A stretch of DNA of 55,063 nucleotides from Rhodospirillaceae bacterium. Lineage in GTDB: Bacteria; Pseudomonadota; Alphaproteobacteria; Rhodospirillales; JABHCV01. Made by a program: the position numbers and the translations under genes. The notes under the pieces were generated by a model that saw only the letters and a list, made by a program, of their open reading frames with translations, did not search any database and was not told the origin of the DNA. Position 1 is the stretch's first letter, and each line of letters starts with the position of its first letter. Below, piece after piece: positions 50,098-55,063 of the stretch. Location of the stretch: positions 1 to 55,063 of the forward strand of contig JABMOQ010000104.1 in assembly GCA_013204045.1 (NCBI GenBank), read 5' to 3'.

Positions 50098-51459
50098 ATG
50101 CGACTGCTTATAATTGGAACCCTAAATGGCCAGATTGGCGGTGCCAGCCGTATGGCTGTTGAACGTGGCGCCAAGGTAACTCAGGTGGATGATATCGAGG
50201 CCGGAATGCAGAACCTGCGTTCCGGCAACGGTGCCGACTTGCTGATGGTTGACGTTAATCTGGATGTCGCCGAGCTGATTGGCTGCCTTAAAAAGGAACG
50301 GATTACGGTTCCTGTCGTCGCCTGCGGTATCGGCAACGACACCCAGGCTGCCGTCCGCGCGATCAAAGCCGGGGCCAAGGAATTCATCCCGTTGCCTCCC
50401 GACACAGACCTGATAGCCGCAGTCCTTGCCGCCGTTACCGAAGAAACCCACGCCATTGTATATATTGACCCTCGGATGGGCGACGTCATCAAGCTTGCCG
50501 ACAAGGTTGCGCCCAGCGATGCCAGCATCCTGATTACCGGTGAATCGGGAACCGGCAAGGAATTGATTGCCCATTATCTTCACGCCCAAAGCAAACGCGC
50601 TGGGGCGCGCTTCGTTGCCGTCAATTGTGCCGCCATACCGGAAAACCTCCTTGAATCCGAGCTGTTTGGATATGAGAAAGGTGCTTTCACCGGCGCCGTT
50701 TCAAGGCGCATTGGCAAGTTCGAGGAAGCCAATGGCGGCTCCTTGCTGCTTGATGAAATCAGCGAAATGGATCCGCGTCTCCAGGCCAAGCTGTTGCGTG
50801 CGGTTCAGGAGCAGGAAATTGACCGCATCGGCGGTAACAAGCCTATCAAGATCAATACCAGAATTTTTGCTACCTCTAACCGCAACCTCCAGGATGAAGT
50901 GGCCAAGGGAACCTTCCGCGAAGACCTTTATTACCGGCTGAATGTAGTCAATCTGGAACTGCCGCCCTTACGCGAACGGCCGCTGGATATCGCCCACCTG
51001 ACACAGCATTTCATCGTCAAATATGCCGAAGCCAACGGCGTCGCTGCACTGCCAATATCGGCCGCAGCCAGCAAAATGATGGATGAATACAACTGGCCGG
51101 GTAATATCCGCGAACTGGAAAATACCATTCACCGTGCGGTGCTTTTATCGACGGGTAACGAGATCGAGCCTTCCGCCATCATGCTTTCCGGTAATTCATC
51201 GATGACGACGACAACTGACAGGGCGCAAGCCCAATCTGCCGGCGGAACGGACCAATCTTCCGGCGGGGTCGGGAGCACAGTCGCCGAGGTCGAACGCAAC
51301 CTGATTATCAATACCCTTGATCATTGCCTTGGCAATCGCACCCATGCCGCCAATATCCTTGGTATCTCCATCAGGACGCTCAGGAACAAACTGAAATTGT
51401 ATAACCAGCAAGGTTTCGCCGTACCCACACCCGGTGAAGCCGACCGCCCGTCTGCTTAA
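50098..51459 (+). CDS. flbD: sigma-54 activator FlbD
   Basis: 453 residues: a receiver-like N-terminus (about 1-115) of the atypical FlbD type; the AAA+ domain with GESGTGKE (Walker A, 148-155), GAFTGA (sigma-54 contact loop, 195-200), GGSLLLDEISEM (Walker B) and FREDLYYRLNVV; a Ser/Gln/Gly-rich spacer; and a C-terminal Fis-type helix-turn-helix (HAANILGISIRTLRNKLKLY). In Caulobacter it binds ftr elements to activate sigma-54 class III and IV genes and represses fliF. Matching target sites are present in this window. The position after fliN and motA fits the fliF operon. Confidence 0.95.
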   Translation: MRLLIIGTLNGQIGGASRMAVERGAKVTQVDDIEAGMQNLRSGNGADLLMVDVNLDVAELIGCLKKERITVPVVACGIGNDTQAAVRAIKAGAKEFIPLPPDTDLIAAVLAAVTEETHAIVYIDPRMGDVIKLADKVAPSDASILITGESGTGKELIAHYLHAQSKRAGARFVAVNCAAIPENLLESELFGYEKGAFTGAVSRRIGKFEEANGGSLLLDEISEMDPRLQAKLLRAVQEQEIDRIGGNKPIKINTRIFATSNRNLQDEVAKGTFREDLYYRLNVVNLELPPLRERPLDIAHLTQHFIVKYAEANGVAALPISAAASKMMDEYNWPGNIRELENTIHRAVLLSTGNEIEPSAIMLSGNSSMTTTTDRAQAQSAGGTDQSSGGVGSTVAEVERNLIINTLDHCLGNRTHAANILGISIRTLRNKLKLYNQQGFAVPTPGEADRPSA

Positions 51460-51493
51460 GTCTTAAAAACCACAACAATAACCGTAGGCAACC

Positions 51494-53620
51494 ATGGCCG
51501 AGGTATCGACCGAAACAACCGCCAGCAAGCCGCCGCAAGAGTTCGACTTTGCCGGTCTTCTGACAAACATCGCAGGGCGCACCGACATCATGCTGGCGGT
51601 CGGCGTGGTGGCCATACTTGTCGTCTTGATCCTGCCGCTGCCGACATGGTTGATGGATACCAGCCTGGCGTTATCCATTACCTTTGCGGTGCTCATCCTG
51701 ATGACCGCGTTGTTTGCTGAAAAACCCCTTGATTTCAACGCGTTCCCCACGGTTCTGCTGCTGGCGACCATGGTCAGATTATCGCTGAACCTGGCCTCAA
51801 CACGGCTGATCCTGTCGGAAGGGCACACCGGAACCGGGGCAGCGGGGCGCGTCATCGAAGCCTTTGGCGGCTTCGTCATGGGTGGAAATTTTGTTATCGG
51901 CATCATCGTTTTCGCAATCTTGGTAATCGTCAATTTTATTGTCATTACCAAGGGCTCCGGCCGCATCGCCGAGGTTTCAGCGCGTTTCACCCTGGACGCC
52001 ATGCCCGGCAAGCAAATGGCCATCGATGCCGACCTGTCAACCGGCCTGATTGATGAGGACCAGGCCCGCGCCCGGCGCCGGGAGCTAGAGGACGAGAGCA
52101 CCTTCTTCGGGTCCATGGACGGTGCATCCAAATTCGTCCGGGGCGATGCCATTGCCGGTTTGCTGATCACCTTCATCAATGTCATTGCCGGCATGATCAT
52201 CGGCGTGGCGCAAAATGGCCTGTCCTTTACAGAGGCCGCCGATACCTATACCCGCCTGACCGTCGGCGACGGTCTGGTGACGCAGATTCCGGCCCTGATC
52301 GTTTCCACCTCGGCCGGCCTGATGGTCACCAAGGCCGGGGTGCGCGGCGCCACCGAAAAAGCACTGTTTGCACAGATGGGCGGCCAGCCAAAGGCTCTGG
52401 GCCTGAGTGCCGTTCTGCTGATTATCCTGTCCATGCTGCCCGGTATTCCCATGACGCCGTTCATGGCCATTGGTTTTGTGGCCGCCGGCTTGGGATTTAT
52501 CATTAACAACAGATTGGAAAAAGCTAAAGAACTTGAACTGGCCAAAGTCACGGAAGCCGAACAGGGACCATCTCATGCCGAGGAAGAACCCATTTCATCG
52601 GCACTGAAAATTGATTTCATGCGCCTTGAGTTGGGCTACGGTCTTTTGTCACTGATCAACAACCCCCGTGACGGGCAGCGCCTGACCGACCAGATCAAGG
52701 CGCTAAGGAGGCAACTGGCGTCCGACATCGGCTTTGTCATGCCGTCGGTACGCATTCAGGACAACATGCAACTGCCCGCCAATACATATATCATCCGGGT
52801 CAAGGAAATCGGATCAGGCGAAGGCGAGTTGAACCCCAATATGCTGTTGATCATGGACCCACGCGGCGAGGAAATCACCCTGCCCGGCGAGAAAACCGTC
52901 GAGCCGACCTTCGGACTGCCGGCTATGTGGATTGACGAGTCGAACCGTGAAGAGGCCCTGTTCCGGGGCTATACGGTCGTCGACCCGGCCACCGTCATCA
53001 CCACCCACCTGACGGAAATCATCAAGGACAACATGTCCGAATTGCTGTCCTATGCGGAAACCCAGAAACTGATAGACGAGCTCGACAAGGAACACCAAAA
53101 ACTTATCGGCGAAATGATCCCGGCCCAGATTTCCCTTGGCGGTGTGCAGCGAACATTACAAAACCTGCTGGCCGAACGGATTTCCATCCGCGATCTGTCG
53201 ACCATCCTGGAAGGCATTTCCGAAGCCTGCGGACAGACCCGCAACATCACCATGATCACCGAACACGTACGGGCCCGGCTGGCCCGCCAGATCAGTTCGC
53301 AAAACACCAACGAAGCCGGCTTTATCCCGCTGATCACCCTGAGCCCGGAATGGGAACAGGCGTTTGCCGAATCCATTGTCGGGGCCGGCGAAGACAAGCA
53401 ACTTTCAATGCCCCCCAGCCGCCTTCAGGAATTCATCACGGCGCTGCGCAATGCCTTTGAACGCCAGGCGATGATGGGCGAAACGCCGGTGCTTCTGACC
53501 AGCCCGTCGATCCGGCCCTTCGTGCGCTCGATCGTCGAGCGGTTCCGCCCGATGACCGCCGTAATGTCCCAAAACGAGGTCTACTCAAAGGCCAGCATCA
53601 AGACCGTCGGACAGGTATAA
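51494..53620 (+). CDS. flhA: export-gate protein FlhA
   Basis: 708 residues. The N-terminal half has eight membrane helices (about 25-330) and the FHIPEP motif region (DFNAFPTVLLLATMVRLSLNLASTRLIL), with the conserved loop FTLDAMPGKQMAIDADLSTGLIDEDQARARRRELEDESTFFGSMDGASKFVRGDAIAGLL. The C-terminal half is the cytoplasmic substrate-docking domain (GGVQRTLQNLLAERISIRDLSTILEGISEACGQTRNITMITEHVRARLARQI). It follows flbD after 34 bases. No flhB, fliP, fliQ, fliR or fliI is in the window. Confidence 0.97.
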   Translation: MAEVSTETTASKPPQEFDFAGLLTNIAGRTDIMLAVGVVAILVVLILPLPTWLMDTSLALSITFAVLILMTALFAEKPLDFNAFPTVLLLATMVRLSLNLASTRLILSEGHTGTGAAGRVIEAFGGFVMGGNFVIGIIVFAILVIVNFIVITKGSGRIAEVSARFTLDAMPGKQMAIDADLSTGLIDEDQARARRRELEDESTFFGSMDGASKFVRGDAIAGLLITFINVIAGMIIGVAQNGLSFTEAADTYTRLTVGDGLVTQIPALIVSTSAGLMVTKAGVRGATEKALFAQMGGQPKALGLSAVLLIILSMLPGIPMTPFMAIGFVAAGLGFIINNRLEKAKELELAKVTEAEQGPSHAEEEPISSALKIDFMRLELGYGLLSLINNPRDGQRLTDQIKALRRQLASDIGFVMPSVRIQDNMQLPANTYIIRVKEIGSGEGELNPNMLLIMDPRGEEITLPGEKTVEPTFGLPAMWIDESNREEALFRGYTVVDPATVITTHLTEIIKDNMSELLSYAETQKLIDELDKEHQKLIGEMIPAQISLGGVQRTLQNLLAERISIRDLSTILEGISEACGQTRNITMITEHVRARLARQISSQNTNEAGFIPLITLSPEWEQAFAESIVGAGEDKQLSMPPSRLQEFITALRNAFERQAMMGETPVLLTSPSIRPFVRSIVERFRPMTAVMSQNEVYSKASIKTVGQV

Positions 53621-53626
53621 GCCGCC

Positions 53627-54412
53627 ATGTGCCCTGCCCCCACCCTCGCCCCCCGGCCTTCGGGCCGAACCCGCGGCCAGAACATGATCGCCGTCGCGTC
53701 GGGCAAAGGCGGTGTCGGCAAAACCTGGTTCGCCATCACCCTGACCCATGCCCTGGCCCGGCAGAATGCCAAGACCCTGTTGTTTGACGGCGACCTGGGC
53801 CTGGCCAACCTGGACATCCTGCTGGGCCTGATGCCGAAACATGACCTGGGCAGCGTCATCGCCGGCAGGTTGACCCTGAATCAGGCGGTCATTCCCTTCG
53901 AAGAGGGAAATTTCGACATTATCGCCGGCCGTTCCGGATCTGGCGGGCTGGCCAATGTCCCGGTCAGCCGTCTGCAAATCCTCAGCGATGACCTTGCCCT
54001 GCTGGCCGTGGCCTATGACTGGGTCATCATCGACCTGGGCACCGGGGTCGAGAGGACGGTCCGCCAACTGACCCAAAACGTCGGCACCTGCCTTGTCGTC
54101 GCCACCGACGAGCCGACGTCATTGACCGATGCCTACGCCTTTATCAAGGTGACCCATATGGAGCGCCCCGGGGCCGACATCCGTATCGTCATCAACATGG
54201 CCAATTCGACCCGCGAGGGGGAACGCACCTACAACACCCTGTTAAAAGCCTGCGAAGGCTTTTTAAAGATTTCCCCGCCGCTGATCGGGGTCATCCGGCG
54301 CGATACCAAGGTGCGCGAAGCCATTAAAAGCCAGACCTCGATCCTGACCCGGTTTCCAAATGCGGAAGCCGCCGCCGACGTCGAGGACATTGCCGGCAAG
54401 CTATTGACATGA
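53627..54412 (+). CDS. flhG: MinD-type ATPase FlhG (FleN/YlxH)
   Basis: 261 residues. The deviant Walker A is VASGKGGVGKTWFAITL, the second motif is LLFDGDLGLANLDILLGL, and VIIDLGTGVE follows, then VVATDEPTSLTDAYAFIKV. FlhG controls flagellar number with the SRP-like GTPase FlhF. Here flhA is followed at once by flhG; no flhF lies between, which is unusual. Start: ATG 53627 gives a 19-residue Pro/Arg-rich lead; ATG 53684 (MIAVAS) is also possible. Neither has a clear ribosome site. Confidence 0.9.
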   Translation: MCPAPTLAPRPSGRTRGQNMIAVASGKGGVGKTWFAITLTHALARQNAKTLLFDGDLGLANLDILLGLMPKHDLGSVIAGRLTLNQAVIPFEEGNFDIIAGRSGSGGLANVPVSRLQILSDDLALLAVAYDWVIIDLGTGVERTVRQLTQNVGTCLVVATDEPTSLTDAYAFIKVTHMERPGADIRIVINMANSTREGERTYNTLLKACEGFLKISPPLIGVIRRDTKVREAIKSQTSILTRFPNAEAAADVEDIAGKLLT

Positions 54413-54434
54413 GCCTGCCGGCGGAGAGGCCGTC

Positions 54435-55063
54435 ATGACGACGATCACACCGCCACCGCCACCCCAAGCCCTGCCCGTGCTGCCTGCGGCAAGCCCCGTC
54501 GTGGTTGTCGTCAACCCGCCGCCGGCCTTATCGCAGCTGGCCCTGGGTAGCCTGCTTAAGGCGACCGTCAGCGGGCCAGCCGGGAAGGACAGCCTGCACC
54601 TGCAAACCAGCCTCGGGCAAATCACCATCCAGACCACCCTGGCGTTGCCCAAGGGCGGCGCCCTGACCCTGCAACTGCAAGCGCTGGCGCCGCTGGTCCA
54701 GCTGCTGATCAATACCGTCAACGGGCGGCCCCTGCCCGGTCACCCGCGCCCCGATGCCCAGGCCGGATCGCCGCCGGGGGGGCCAGCCGCCGCCGGGGCG
54801 AAGGGCCAATCGGCGGGCCAATCAAATGTCGCCTCTGCCCCTACAGGCCCTGTGGCAGCGCAGGGCGCCCCCGTGAAGGCCGGCGACATTTTGCAGGCGA
54901 GCCTGCACCGGACCCTGGATACGCCGCCCGGGCGGCTGCAACCGGGACGCCCGGTCGGCGGCGGGGCACACATCGCCAAGGGCGCGGCGAACACGCCCGG
55001 CCCCCTTTCGGCATCGCCCACCGCCGCGCCAACGGCCCGCCCCGTTTCAGGCCTGCCGGGCGC
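54435..55063 (+). CDS. FliK-like Pro/Ala-rich protein, cut by the window end
   Basis: Open frame with no stop to the end of the window. Its first 209 codons give MTTITPPPPPQALPVLPA, a region LALGSLLKATVSGPAGKD / LHLQTSLGQITIQTTLALPKGGALTLQL, and a Pro/Gly/Ala/Gln-rich stretch. The short beta-like unit (L-LG-LLKATV...L-T-LG-I-IQT) and the disordered following region recall the N-terminus of FliK-like proteins in Rhodospirillaceae. The C-terminal Flg_hook domain would lie outside the window, so the call is tentative. It starts 22 bases after flhG and is much richer in G+C than its neighbours. Confidence 0.6.
   Translation, partial: MTTITPPPPPQALPVLPAASPVVVVVNPPPALSQLALGSLLKATVSGPAGKDSLHLQTSLGQITIQTTLALPKGGALTLQLQALAPLVQLLINTVNGRPLPGHPRPDAQAGSPPGGPAAAGAKGQSAGQSNVASAPTGPVAAQGAPVKAGDILQASLHRTLDTPPGRLQPGRPVGGGAHIAKGAANTPGPLSASPTAAPTARPVSGLPG

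Overview
The window reads as a chromosomal segment from an alphaproteobacterium, probably a marine Rhodospirillales-type organism. The basis is a Caulobacter-style flagellar regulatory set (flbD, fliX, flbT, flaF, sciP), a MotE/DUF6468/FliM/FliL operon, an alpha-type DksA and TTAA-N7-TTAA CtrA-like boxes. Almost everything from 3.2 kb to the right edge concerns the flagellum. No rRNA, tRNA, CRISPR array or complete insertion sequence was seen.

Layout. (1) 1-2906: an accessory-looking edge with an AT-richer acr3 arsenite permease, a 3' remnant of radC directly behind it, rsgA, and GGTCCGC-type repeats on both sides. (2) 2907-3174: no obvious gene, but a near-consensus sigma-70 promoter pointing into a structured GC-rich stretch. 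(3) 12308 to 3175, minus strand: one long operon fliL-fliM-DUF6468-motE-cheY-cheZ-motB-like-motB-large periplasmic TPR protein. (4) 12.7-16.2 kb, plus: flgF-flgG-flgA-flgH with a clear terminator. (5) 17.0-16.2 kb, minus: dksA with a long Lys-rich tail; 17.5-17.1 kb, minus: fliX. (6) 17.9-26.3 kb, plus: a first hook-protein gene, then flgI-flgJ-flgN-flgK-flgL. (7) 38.2-27.0 kb, minus: a methyltransferase, flagellin, flbT-flaF, and a sugar/glycan cluster (B12-type radical SAM, TPR glycosyltransferase, short NeuB, HAD phosphatase, class IV aminotransferase, two SDRs) that probably modifies flagellin. (8) 38.5-43.2 kb, plus: fliK-flgD-flgE. (9) 44.8-43.3 kb, minus: a second TPR glycosyltransferase. 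(10) 44.9-55.1 kb, plus: sciP, then fliF-fliG-fliH-fliN-motA-flbD-flhA-flhG and the start of a FliK-like protein cut by the window end. fliH is split between two frames by what looks like one extra base.

Regulation can be read directly from the DNA. Four late operons (flgF, first hook gene, flgI, fliK) each have a good sigma-54 -24/-12 element (GG-N10-GC). Each also has a CCC-GGCAA-N3-TTGCC-like dyad ending 84-106 bases upstream of the -24 GG. A perfect copy of the same dyad abuts a CtrA-like box in front of fliF. This is the arrangement expected if FlbD, encoded in the fliF operon, activates late genes and represses fliF, as in Caulobacter. CtrA-like boxes also lie before fliX, sciP and fliL.

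The most unusual items are: the five-site dyad family; a MotB-like protein without the ion-binding Asp, paired with a normal MotB and a 1166-residue periplasmic protein; a repeated beta-type module shared by a hook protein and FlgL; a CheZ whose tail carries the FliM-type CheY-binding peptide; a sugar cluster that does not match a known nonulosonate pathway; and the frameshifted fliH.
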